From Gorillibacterium sp. (GTDB lineage: Bacteria > Bacillota > Bacilli > Paenibacillales > NBRC-103111), in contig JACMJI010000063.1 in the NCBI GenBank assembly GCA_014380705.1, positions 1 to 6,349 on the forward strand: a DNA stretch of 6,349 nt, in the 5' to 3' direction. The position numbers were made by a program, and so were the translations under genes. Of the stretch, positions 1 to 6,349 are shown in pieces (positions within the stretch are counted from its first letter, which is position 1; each line of letters begins with the position of its first letter). The notes beneath the pieces are model-generated. The model was not told the DNA's origin and did not search any database. It saw only the letters and a list, made by a program, of their open reading frames with translations.

Positions 1-1002
1 CCCTCCTGTACTAACTTTGTCTAAAAACTCCATAGCCTTTTGCATATATTCCTTGTGGTAAAATTTATAAATGAGTTCATGCTGCCCATCATCGAGAAGC
101 CATAACTCTGTATTGGGGTTCCCCTTATGCGCCTCATAGAAATTGGTTATACTCCTGACAGGTGCTACTTTGTCCTTCACTCCATGTACCAGAAACATCG
201 GCATTTCGTAATTGTTGCTTTTTACCAGATTAATCGGAACCTCTTTAAGTTTATGGCCTGTATATAGAGGAGACAGCAGGTTCAACATAAAAATCGAAGG
301 CAAGCGCGGCAAGCGTTTCACTTTCTGCTGCAAATTATGAAACATTGTATCGGAGTCCAGAAGAAAGGTGCTGTCCAAAATCATACCACGGATATCTTGA
401 GAATCTTGTAAGGCTGCCTGGAGTGCGGTTCCTGCGCCCATGGAGAAGCCCCAAATATAAATCTGTTGATCACCAAGCTCTTTAACATATTGAATAGCAC
501 CAATAAGTTCTTGTGATTCCTCAATTCCTCCGGTAACATAGCGACGAGGATTTACAGAGCTATAATCGAACATGAGTACATTGAAACGGTTTTTATTAAG
601 CTCTTTCGCAATTTCATAAAGAGGCACCCAAGTTTCCTCTCGATTCCCTCCATAGCCATGCGACAGGATCACCGTATTCTGAGTTGTTCCGGGAATATAC
701 CAGCCTTCAAGTTGTACATTGCCATCACGACTTGCAAATGTAATATCGTTGTAGGGAAGTCCGATTGCCCGCAAAGGATTAGAGGTCAGTGCAGGGACTG
801 GCGGATTCTGGATATGATACAGCATATAAGCGTAAAATCCGGTTACTGCGGACATGAGCAGCAAGACCAGCGTAAGGAAAAGTGCAAGTGAAATTTTCAA
901 ACCCCTGCTAAATCGTGGGCGCAAGGTAGACCTGCCAATGTATGCGTTTTCACCAAAAGCTGCTGGAAAAGCAATGATCGTCGCTTGTGAGGTGCTCATC
1001 AT
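1..1002 (-). CDS. membrane-anchored alpha/beta hydrolase (C-terminus cut by window edge)
   Basis: Reading the minus strand from the ATG at 1002 gives 334 open codons running off the left edge without a stop. Residues 1-35 are a cytoplasmic-type tail rich in Arg/Lys (RSTLRPRFSRGLK), followed by a hydrophobic segment at about 36-58. By the positive-inside rule the catalytic domain should lie outside the membrane. The fold is recognisable from HGYGGN (115-120, oxyanion region), the nucleophile elbow GFSMG (Ser187), Asp277 in VHGVKDK and His308 in DGQHEL, which together make a complete Ser-Asp-His triad. Family relatives (BEM46/YfhR/YqkD type) are usually just over 300 residues, so only a short tail is probably missing. 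The substrate cannot be told from sequence; esterase or peptidase-like activity is possible. It is divergent from the aminopeptidase gene and no functional link between them is evident. Confidence 0.88.
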   Translation of the reverse strand, partial: MMSTSQATIIAFPAAFGENAYIGRSTLRPRFSRGLKISLALFLTLVLLLMSAVTGFYAYMLYHIQNPPVPALTSNPLRAIGLPYNDITFASRDGNVQLEGWYIPGTTQNTVILSHGYGGNREETWVPLYEIAKELNKNRFNVLMFDYSSVNPRRYVTGGIEESQELIGAIQYVKELGDQQIYIWGFSMGAGTALQAALQDSQDIRGMILDSTFLLDSDTMFHNLQQKVKRLPRLPSIFMLNLLSPLYTGHKLKEVPINLVKSNNYEMPMFLVHGVKDKVAPVRSITNFYEAHKGNPNTELWLLDDGQHELIYKFYHKEYMQKAMEFLDKVSTGG

Positions 1003-1008
1003 TATCAT

Positions 1009-1014
1009 CCTTCC
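1009..1014 (-). promoter_or_regulatory. ribosome binding site deciding the hydrolase start
   Basis: On the minus strand GGAAGG lies just before a cluster of three in-frame ATG codons (1008, 1002, 999). It abuts the first with no spacing, is 6 bases from the second and 9 from the third. The ATG at 1002 is therefore preferred, and 999 is equally possible; the difference is a single Met residue. Confidence 0.6.
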
Positions 1015-1055
1015 AGAGGGGGCAAACGAGGGAGCTATTATTCTTCTAATCCCTG

Positions 1056-1137
1056 TGTAATCTATACCTTAATTGTAATGGGTTTTGAGGTGAAGTGGGT
1101 TAAAGTATATTTACGTTTTGATTACAATAAGATTACA
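1056..1137. promoter_or_regulatory. cluster of ATTACA/TGTAAT hexamers, possible operator
   Basis: Four copies of one hexamer lie between the divergent hydrolase and aminopeptidase genes: TGTAAT at 1056-1061 and 1074-1079, and its reverse complement ATTACA at 1121-1126 and 1132-1137. The two right-hand copies are part of the tandem GATTACA at 1120-1126 and 1131-1137, spaced 11 bases, close to one helical turn. The left pair is inverted relative to the right pair. This geometry would suit a dimeric DNA-binding protein, but the motif is AT-rich and no known regulator box is matched, so this is only a candidate. Confidence 0.3.
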
Positions 1138-1162
1138 TAATACGTCGCCCGTTCTGTTCAAT

Positions 1163-1191
1163 TTGACATCTGGCGCAGGGCGCGTTATAAA
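1163..1191 (+). promoter_or_regulatory. sigma-A promoter of the aminopeptidase gene
   Basis: A perfect -35 box TTGACA (1163-1168) is followed by a 17-base spacer and the -10 box TATAAA (1186-1191), a 5 of 6 match to TATAAT. Transcription should start near 1198, giving a leader of about 65 bases before the ATG at 1263. The promoter looks strong and constitutive. A GGTTAACC palindrome (1199-1206) sits at the predicted start site. Confidence 0.85.
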
Positions 1192-1247
1192 CAGGGAAGG
1201 TTAACCAATCCACTCTTATCTAATCTGGGTTTTTTTACCCATCCTAC

Positions 1248-1252
1248 GGAGG
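1248..1252 (+). promoter_or_regulatory. ribosome binding site of the aminopeptidase gene
   Basis: GGAGG lies 10 bases upstream of the ATG at 1263. A second ATG at 1267 is in another frame and opens only a 66-codon frame inside the gene, so the 1263 start is the right one. Confidence 0.8.
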
Positions 1253-1262
1253 CTTTATAAAA

Positions 1263-2501
1263 ATGAATGAAGAGCAGTTTAAGCGCAATCTTGAGAAGTA
1301 CGCGGAGCTTACCGTTTATACCGGGATTAACATTCAAAAGAATCAAACCCTGGTCATCAACGCTTCCATATCGGCAGCAGACTTTGTACGCATTGCAGCA
1401 CGCAAGGCCTATGAGGCAGGAGCCAAAAATGTTCATGTCGAATGGATTGATGATCAGCTTACACTGATCAAATACCTGCATGCCCCAGAAGAAGCATTCA
1501 CGGAGTTCCCCCTATGGAAAGCAGCCGGCTATACGGAAATGGCCAAGGGTGATGCGGCGTTTCTCTATGTACGCGCAACAGATCCCGATTTACTGAAGGC
1601 TGTTGAGCCTAGTCGGATTGCGACAGCTAACAAAACGGCTGCCCATGCAAACCGTGAATTTAGCGTGTTTACTCGTTCCAGCACGGTAAGCTGGACGATT
1701 GTGGCTGTTCCAAATCCAGAGTGGGCGATCAAGATATTCCCCCATGAGACACCTGAGAAGGCTGTTGAGCTTCTCTGGGAACAGATCTTCCGCTTGACTA
1801 GAGCAGACCAAGAAGACCCGGCAACCGCCTGGGAAGAGCATTTAAGCCGCCTGGAAGAGACTGTGCACTACCTTAATAAGAAGAAATACCGCAGGCTCCA
1901 CTACAAAGGTGCTGGAACGGACTTGACAATCGGACTTCCAGAACAGCATATCTGGATCGCTGCCGGTGAGAAGAACGGCAAGGGAATCTCTTTCGTCGCT
2001 AACATCCCGACGGAAGAGGTGTTTACATGCCCGAATCGAGATGAAGTAGAAGGAACCGTAAGTACCACAAAACCGCTCAATTACGGTGGGAATCTGATCG
2101 AGAATTTCACTCTTACCTTTAAAGCCGGGAAAGTTGTAGACGTCAAAGCGGAGAAGGGCGAGGAAATTCTAAAGAATCTAATTGCCACCGATGAAGGCGC
2201 CTCACGGCTCGGAGAGGTTGCGCTCGTTCCCCACAAGTCGCCGATATCTGATTCCAACCTTATTTTCTATAATACGCTTTTCGACGAGAACGCGTCCTGT
2301 CACCTCGCCATTGGCTCTGCATTTCCTACCTGTATAGAAGGGGGAACAGGCATGTCCAAGGAGGACCAAGAGAAACACGGCCTTAATCAAAGCCTAACGC
2401 ATGTAGACTTCATGATCGGTTCCGCTGAGCTGGACATTGATGGTGAAACAGCGAACGGTGTGCGCGAACCGTTATTCCGTGCCGGCAACTGGGCATTCTA
2501 A
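1263..2501 (+). CDS. ampS: M29-family metallo-aminopeptidase (AmpS/PepS type)
   Basis: This 412-residue protein is the usual length for peptidase family M29 (thermophilic aminopeptidase T, AmpS, PepS), cytoplasmic dimeric enzymes that use two metal ions to remove N-terminal residues from peptides. An N-terminal domain (about 1-190, starting NEEQFKRNLEKYAELTVYTG) is followed by the catalytic domain. The conserved metal-binding positions can be seen: Glu251/Glu252 in PTEEVFTCP, Glu318 in GEVALVP, His347 in NASCHLAIG, and His380 and Asp382 in THVDFMIGS. The FYNTLFDENAS segment and the IEGG turn are also typical of the family. There is no signal peptide or membrane segment. The gene stands alone behind its own strong promoter and faces the two-component operon convergently. 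A housekeeping role in peptide turnover is inferred; specificity cannot be read from sequence. The assignment of individual ligands follows family knowledge and was not aligned here. Confidence 0.93.
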   Translation: MNEEQFKRNLEKYAELTVYTGINIQKNQTLVINASISAADFVRIAARKAYEAGAKNVHVEWIDDQLTLIKYLHAPEEAFTEFPLWKAAGYTEMAKGDAAFLYVRATDPDLLKAVEPSRIATANKTAAHANREFSVFTRSSTVSWTIVAVPNPEWAIKIFPHETPEKAVELLWEQIFRLTRADQEDPATAWEEHLSRLEETVHYLNKKKYRRLHYKGAGTDLTIGLPEQHIWIAAGEKNGKGISFVANIPTEEVFTCPNRDEVEGTVSTTKPLNYGGNLIENFTLTFKAGKVVDVKAEKGEEILKNLIATDEGASRLGEVALVPHKSPISDSNLIFYNTLFDENASCHLAIGSAFPTCIEGGTGMSKEDQEKHGLNQSLTHVDFMIGSAELDIDGETANGVREPLFRAGNWAF

Positions 2502-2589
2502 TAAGAGTAAGCCTAGAATACCCACCCCCTGCAAGGTTTCCTAGATGAAATACATTTAAGTAACATAGAATCGAATAAGAGGAAGCAAA

Positions 2590-2630
2590 AACACCGTCAA
2601 GGTCCACTTTCGTGGTCGATTGACGGTGTT
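2590..2630 (-). terminator. stem-loop terminator between convergent genes
   Basis: An 11-bp perfect inverted repeat pairs AACACCGTCAA (2590-2600) with TTGACGGTGTT (2620-2630). Inside the loop CCAC/GTGG (2604-2607 and 2612-2615) can form a further short stem closed by TTTC. On the minus strand the last arm continues into a run of five T, as in a Rho-independent terminator, and it begins 17 bases past the regulator stop codon. In the plus direction the stem is followed only by the weaker CATTTGTTTA, 88 bases after the aminopeptidase stop, so it may also stop that transcript less efficiently. Confidence 0.85.
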
Positions 2631-2646
2631 CATTTGTTTACCTATA

Positions 2647-4215
2647 TTAAGAAAGAGCTTCCTTCTGCGCCCGATACTCAAGCGGGGTAATGCCTTCCAT
2701 CTCGCGGAACACCCGACTGAAGTGCTTGGTATTCTCAAAGCCAGCTAAGGCGCTTATTTCGTAAACCCGCAAATCCGTTGTTTCCAAAAGCTCCTTCGCC
2801 TTCAACAGACGGATTTTCTTAAGATAATTCACAAAGCTTTCTTTCGTATATTCTTTAAAGGCTTGGCTGAAATAGGAATAATTCAGGGAGACATGGTTGG
2901 ATACCATAGCCATATTCAGGTCCTTCTGATAGTTTTCCTGGATATATTCGATCGCTCGCTTCATTTCATTCCGATCGTCATGCACCGTACGAATGCGCAA
3001 TACATAATCATTTAAACGAGTAAGCAGACTCTCCACACTATGGAAATAATCATGAAAATGATCGAAATTATAAATATTGCCAACCGAGCGGTAGAGCTTG
3101 AGAATGTCGATGGATTCCTCACCGTAGACCTGAAACACCTTGTCAAAGACCATCTCATTTAGTGCAGCGCTGACTTTCTCTATATAGCTAATATCGTAAA
3201 GAAGAATCGTCTTTATATTGAGGACCTGCAGAAGAAGACGCTTCATCTCCGCTTCCCGATCTACAGAGCCTAGCATATTAGAGATCTTTCGAATTTCTTC
3301 TACCGGCAGTGTATATTTCATATCTTTATTTTTAACAGATTCGAAACGAATAATCCCATTTCTTGCTGTGGCCTGCAGGAAAAAATGCTTCCAAGCATAG
3401 CCTGCTTGTTGATAAGCCTCTTTAAACGTTTCCACTCCGCATTGAAGCTCACTTATGGCCATGCGAGCATTAACCAACTGTTCCGAAGTCATATAAGCCC
3501 ATAGCCGACGGAACGCTTCTTCATTATTTGACAGAATGATGACCGCTCCAAATTTATCAAAAAAACGAACAATTTGCTCCCCAGGCTCTTTATTATGATC
3601 TAGTACTCCATCGATCCGAGAAAGCAGTTCTAAGCGATTGTGGGTATGCTTGTTCTCCGAGATATACACCAAGCCAAGATAATATCCGTGTTCCAATACT
3701 TCTAAACCAGCCTTTATCATCTGCTCACGCATTTCGTCCGGGCTAATCTGATCATTCATTAACATGTAATTAAGCTGGGTCTCCAAAAAGTCATCCCGCA
3801 TGCGAATAGAGTCCTGAAGCTGCTCCGAAACTTCCTCCTTGCGGGTTATTTCAGCCTCCAAACGGCGCAGTGTACCAAAGAGCTCTTCTCGAACAATAGG
3901 CTTAAGCAAATATTCTTTAACGTCACAACGAATGGCCTCTCTGGCATATTGAAAATCATCATGACCACTCAAGATAATGATCTCCGGTCTTTTTGGTCTC
4001 TGCTGCAGCAGATTAATGAGCTCTATGCCATCCATCCCCGGCATACGAATATCCGTAATCATCAGGTCGACTTCAATCTCATCCATAATACTTAATGCCT
4101 TCTCACCATCTTCAGCCAGAAAAAAAGTATAGTCACCGAGGAAGGCTCGATCAATCATCGCCTTGAGGCCAAGTCGAATATTCTTCTCGTCATCAACGAT
4201 TAACAGATTACGCAT
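2647..4215 (-). CDS. AraC-family response regulator (YesN-like)
   Basis: This is the DNA-binding partner of the adjoining sensor kinase, 522 residues long. The receiver domain covers about 3-122, with acidic pair Asp8/Asp9, phospho-acceptor Asp55 in ITDIRMPGMDG, switch Ser83 in ILSGHDD and Lys105 in LLKPI. A helical, charged stretch (about 118-150) leads into a middle region to about residue 410 that matches nothing I recognise. The C-terminus (about 418-517) is a two-helix-turn-helix AraC domain, with LNYSYFSQAFKEYT in the first half and the signature GFENTKHFSRVFREMEGITPLEYR split across 492-515. B. subtilis YesN is shorter, about 370 residues; long versions like this are common in Paenibacillus. 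The start ATG lies inside the last codons of the kinase gene (8-base overlap), so translation is probably coupled. Targets are likely nearby transport or catabolic genes, which is inference. Confidence 0.95.
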   Translation of the reverse strand: MRNLLIVDDEKNIRLGLKAMIDRAFLGDYTFFLAEDGEKALSIMDEIEVDLMITDIRMPGMDGIELINLLQQRPKRPEIIILSGHDDFQYAREAIRCDVKEYLLKPIVREELFGTLRRLEAEITRKEEVSEQLQDSIRMRDDFLETQLNYMLMNDQISPDEMREQMIKAGLEVLEHGYYLGLVYISENKHTHNRLELLSRIDGVLDHNKEPGEQIVRFFDKFGAVIILSNNEEAFRRLWAYMTSEQLVNARMAISELQCGVETFKEAYQQAGYAWKHFFLQATARNGIIRFESVKNKDMKYTLPVEEIRKISNMLGSVDREAEMKRLLLQVLNIKTILLYDISYIEKVSAALNEMVFDKVFQVYGEESIDILKLYRSVGNIYNFDHFHDYFHSVESLLTRLNDYVLRIRTVHDDRNEMKRAIEYIQENYQKDLNMAMVSNHVSLNYSYFSQAFKEYTKESFVNYLKKIRLLKAKELLETTDLRVYEISALAGFENTKHFSRVFREMEGITPLEYRAQKEALS

Positions 4216-6106
4216 CGATGTGTTCCCCCCCAGTTGTTAAAATAATGTATGGCATCGTTAAATGTACCTGCGTAAAGCTTCCTTCTTGGCTTTCCATTTG
4301 GATACCAAATTCTTTACCATATTGCATTCGGATTCTCTGGTTGACATTCCGCAGTCCTATCCCACCCTCCCCACGTTCTGCAAGGGGCAGCTGGTTACGC
4401 ATCCGCTGATAATCTGCATCGTCCATATGAATCATTGCATTGACGGCTCGAAGCTTATCCTCCGGAATACCAGAACCATTATCAATCATTTCGATAATTA
4501 AATTATCCCCTTGAACAAATACATTAATTGTTATGAGTAGGTTGCGATTTCGCATTGTCATCATGCCATACTTCACAGCGTTCTCAACAAGGGGTTGGAG
4601 GGACATCTTAGGCAGCTCCTGTTGTAGAAAATCTGGAGGTATATTCAAGGTGAGCCCAAGCGACCCATCATAACGAACATTCATGATGGCAATATAATTT
4701 TGAATATGGGAAATTTCATCCTGAAGACGCACATGCGAACTCGTCCATTGAAGGCTATATCTCATCATGCCTCCCAAAGAGGTCAACGCATCAGATATCT
4801 CAAATTGCTGTTCAATTTCCGCCATCATCTTGAGGTTCTCTAACGTATTATAAAGAAAATGCGAGTCAATCTGATTCTTAAGCGATTTAAGTTCGGCTTC
4901 TTTGAAAGTCGCTTGTTTGTTAACCGCATCTACAATCAACTCGTTAATCCGCCGCAGCATAAGACGAAAATGATTAGCAAGCTCACCAACCTCGTCAGTC
5001 CCTTTAATATCAAAGTCAATTGAAAAGTTGCCTTTACGTACTTTCTTCATTGAATCACGAAGAATTCTCAGCTTTTTGAAAATCATAGAGTGGAGAAAAT
5101 AGGTGATGACAGATAACAGAGTAATGAGAACAATAGTAGTTACAATAATGGAATTTCGGGTGCGGTTGATATCAGATATCGGTTTAGCTAACGAAACAAT
5201 ATTGAGAACATGAAGATCCATCTGCTCGATATAGGTTTGAATATAAATATAAGGTTCGCCGTTATGGGTAAAAGAATAACTGCTTTCCTTACTCCCATTA
5301 TGTTTATTGAATTCCTGTTGAATTTCAGCAACCCCAATGTGGTTGAATATATCCGCCTTTTCATTGGTATAGATAAGGCCCTTGCGGTCAATGACCAGCA
5401 TCTGTGAATCACGATCTTGCACGCTGCTAAAGGCCTTGGAGAAGAAATGACTTAATGGTATATCGATTTCTAGAATTCCATTATGACTGCCATCCCTGTT
5501 CTTAATCTCTCGGAGCAGCATCACATAGGTTTCCATATTTGAAAAGGACCGATCATATCGTTTAATTACATCCTTCTCGTTATTGTTGATATCCCACAAA
5601 ACAAGTCCATTTTTATTATTAACTTCCTTCACCCATGGTTTAGACAACGTTCGTGATTCATTAAAGATAATAGGGTATATTTCCGTAACATAAGGATTAT
5701 TCGTATAGATTCGAATGTTCTCAATATTGGGATTACTGTATAACAGAGATTCTAAAAAATTGAAGGTTTTATTTTTAAATTCGATTAGAAAAGAAGCTCC
5801 CACATCTTCATCACTCTCTAGATACTCCTTCACTGCTCCTTTGTCAGAGACGACAACTTGAGCTGTTCTCTCGATAATTTCAATACTATTGACGATATTT
5901 GTCTTCTCGATTTCCAACATGTATTCGTTCTTGCGTGTTGTCTCGGTTATGGTATTCTCATACATCTCATTAAATAAATACCCCGAGAAAAAAATAATCG
6001 GAATTAGAATAATAAATACATAGGAGCAAATCAACTTCATCTGGATAGAAAGACCATCGACAAAAACAGATAATCCTCTCAGTCTCTTGCCCCATGCGAT
6101 CCTCAT
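4208..6106 (-). CDS. YesM-type sensor histidine kinase
   Basis: A 632-residue membrane sensor that should autophosphorylate and pass phosphate to the regulator encoded directly downstream. Order: short basic cytoplasmic tail, membrane segment at about 24-44, an extracytoplasmic sensor region (about 45-315, dCACHE-like by position and length, ending YIYIQTYIEQMDLHVLN), second membrane segment at about 318-339, HAMP domain (about 340-392), then the His_kinase region with His416 in HFLYNTLENL, and an HATPase domain with LVENAVKYG (506-514, N box), DNGSGIPE (542-549, G1) and GEGGIGLRN (579-587, G2). Just before His416 the common family motif QINPHF reads QIDSHF here. On the minus strand AAGGCGGG ends 6 bases before the ATG, supporting this start. 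The ligand is unknown; a sugar or sugar-binding protein is the usual guess for this family. Confidence 0.95.
   Translation of the reverse strand: MRIAWGKRLRGLSVFVDGLSIQMKLICSYVFIILIPIIFFSGYLFNEMYENTITETTRKNEYMLEIEKTNIVNSIEIIERTAQVVVSDKGAVKEYLESDEDVGASFLIEFKNKTFNFLESLLYSNPNIENIRIYTNNPYVTEIYPIIFNESRTLSKPWVKEVNNKNGLVLWDINNNEKDVIKRYDRSFSNMETYVMLLREIKNRDGSHNGILEIDIPLSHFFSKAFSSVQDRDSQMLVIDRKGLIYTNEKADIFNHIGVAEIQQEFNKHNGSKESSYSFTHNGEPYIYIQTYIEQMDLHVLNIVSLAKPISDINRTRNSIIVTTIVLITLLSVITYFLHSMIFKKLRILRDSMKKVRKGNFSIDFDIKGTDEVGELANHFRLMLRRINELIVDAVNKQATFKEAELKSLKNQIDSHFLYNTLENLKMMAEIEQQFEISDALTSLGGMMRYSLQWTSSHVRLQDEISHIQNYIAIMNVRYDGSLGLTLNIPPDFLQQELPKMSLQPLVENAVKYGMMTMRNRNLLITINVFVQGDNLIIEMIDNGSGIPEDKLRAVNAMIHMDDADYQRMRNQLPLAERGEGGIGLRNVNQRIRMQYGKEFGIQMESQEGSFTQVHLTMPYIILTTGGEHIDA
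4225..4231 (-). promoter_or_regulatory. G7 tract acting as regulator ribosome binding site
   Basis: Seven consecutive G on the minus strand lie 9 bases before the regulator ATG at 4215 and also encode the Gly626-Gly627 codons of the kinase. No better Shine-Dalgarno sequence is nearby, so the tract probably serves as a weak site, helped by ribosomes arriving from the kinase gene, whose stop codon (4210-4208) lies just past the regulator start. Confidence 0.45.
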
Positions 6107-6153
6107 GTTATCCCGCCTTACCTCGTTGCTTTATGGGTTGTCTAACAGCTTCT

Positions 6154-6184
6154 ATGATATCACGTTAACAAGCCTGAAATTCAA
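6154..6184 (-). promoter_or_regulatory. possible extended -10 promoter for the kinase-regulator operon
   Basis: On the minus strand TGATATCAT (6162-6154) reads as an extended -10, TG-N-TATCAT, 5 of 6 against TATAAT. A partial -35, TTGAAT, lies 19 bases upstream at 6184-6179, a longer spacer than optimal. Initiation near 6147 would leave a leader of about 40 bases. The -35 sits inside the upstream hairpin. The weak -35 makes this uncertain; the operon could also be read from further upstream. Confidence 0.35.
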
Positions 6185-6205
6185 TGTTTAGAATTCCAGG
6201 CTTGT
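6168..6205 (-). terminator. hairpin between upstream gene and kinase gene
   Basis: Two 15-base arms (6168-6182 and 6191-6205) pair with one A-C mismatch around an 8-base loop; the right arm reads GAATTCCAGGCTTGT. It lies 36 bases past the stop codon of the partial upstream gene and about 60 bases before the kinase start. Its position suits a terminator for the upstream gene, but no real T tract follows on the minus strand (GTTAACG) or on the plus strand, so it could instead be an mRNA processing or 3' stabilising structure that allows partial readthrough. Confidence 0.55.
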
Positions 6206-6241
6206 CAGAATATGTTATTGTCTGTTAATATTAATGATTTA

Positions 6242-6349
6242 TTATTTTTCTAATTTCTTTAGATTATCTTCATAAGCTTTTTGTTGGTATACCAAAACCT
6301 TTTCATTTCCAGCAGCATCTCTGTCTTTAATAAACTTAGCGAATACGGC
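6242..6349 (-). CDS. C-terminal end of a protein, possibly an extracellular solute-binding protein
   Basis: The minus strand is open from the right edge to a TAA at 6244-6242, giving the last 35 residues of a gene. The fragment starts AVFAKFIKDRDAAGNEKVLV and ends with a Lys-rich helix, YQQKAYEDNLKKLEK. Solute-binding proteins of sugar ABC transporters (family 1, LplA-like) commonly end with a helix of the type AGGDKVLAEYQKQYDEYLK, and such genes often sit beside YesM/YesN-type pairs, so that is the best guess. With only 35 residues and no lipobox in view the identification is weak; that it is a real coding end is better supported, because codon use is sensible and a hairpin follows the stop. 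It lies 135 bases upstream of the kinase on the same strand. Confidence 0.5.
   Translation of the reverse strand, partial: AVFAKFIKDRDAAGNEKVLVYQQKAYEDNLKKLEK

Noticed and set aside
658..1060. Two plus-strand open frames of 77 and 68 codons
   Set aside because: Both lie mostly antisense to the hydrolase gene, lack convincing ribosome binding sites and encode no recognisable protein.
1009..1162. A sigma-A promoter for the hydrolase on the minus strand
   Set aside because: Several -10-like sequences occur (TACAAT, TATAGA, TATACT on the minus strand), but none has a reasonable -35 at 16-18 bases, so no single one can be chosen.
2502..2589. A dedicated terminator for the aminopeptidase right after its stop codon
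   Set aside because: I found no stable inverted repeat followed by T in this stretch; the only good stem-loop is the one at 2590-2630 shared with the convergent operon.
4218..5407. Small plus-strand open frames opposite the sensor kinase
   Set aside because: They are antisense to a long, well-supported kinase gene and show no domain or signal of their own.
6154..6170. Possible catabolite-repression (cre) site near TGATATCACGTTAACA
   Set aside because: The spacing around the central CG does not fit the cre consensus, so the resemblance is superficial.
6225..6234. TTAATATTAA palindrome after the partial upstream gene
   Set aside because: It is a short, wholly A/T palindrome in AT-rich DNA, expected by chance, with no adjoining element giving it a role.

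Overview
The window looks like chromosomal DNA from a low-to-moderate GC Firmicute, most likely Paenibacillus or a close relative. I base this on the gene types (a YesM/YesN-type two-component pair, an AmpS-type M29 aminopeptidase), the strong GGAGG-type ribosome binding site, the consensus sigma-A promoter and the mixed codon use. No taxonomic marker gene is present, so the genus is an inference.

Layout from left to right. Bases 1-1002 (minus strand) hold a nearly complete membrane-anchored alpha/beta hydrolase whose C-terminal end runs off the left edge. A 260-base divergent intergenic region follows. It carries a near-perfect sigma-A promoter (TTGACA, 17 bases, TATAAA) pointing right, and a set of ATTACA/TGTAAT hexamers that may be operator half-sites. 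Bases 1263-2501 (plus strand) encode an M29-family metallo-aminopeptidase (AmpS/PepS type). A stem-loop at 2590-2630 separates it from a convergent gene and is best explained as the terminator of the minus-strand operon, possibly used in both directions.

Bases 6106-2647 (minus strand) hold a two-gene signalling operon: a YesM-type sensor histidine kinase with two membrane segments, an extracytoplasmic sensor domain and a HAMP domain, followed by an AraC-type (YesN-like) response regulator. The two genes overlap by 8 bases. Upstream of the kinase, a 15-bp-arm hairpin and a possible extended -10 promoter separate it from the last 35 codons of another minus-strand gene. That end resembles the C-terminus of an extracellular solute-binding protein, though this is tentative. 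If so, the pair probably controls uptake of a carbohydrate or similar solute, as is common for YesMN-type systems in Paenibacillus.

I see no mobile element, CRISPR array, RNA gene or clearly new defence or biosynthetic system. The most unusual detail is a run of seven G at the kinase/regulator junction: loss of one G, or an equivalent frame slip, would fuse the kinase and regulator in frame into a hybrid protein of about 1152 residues.
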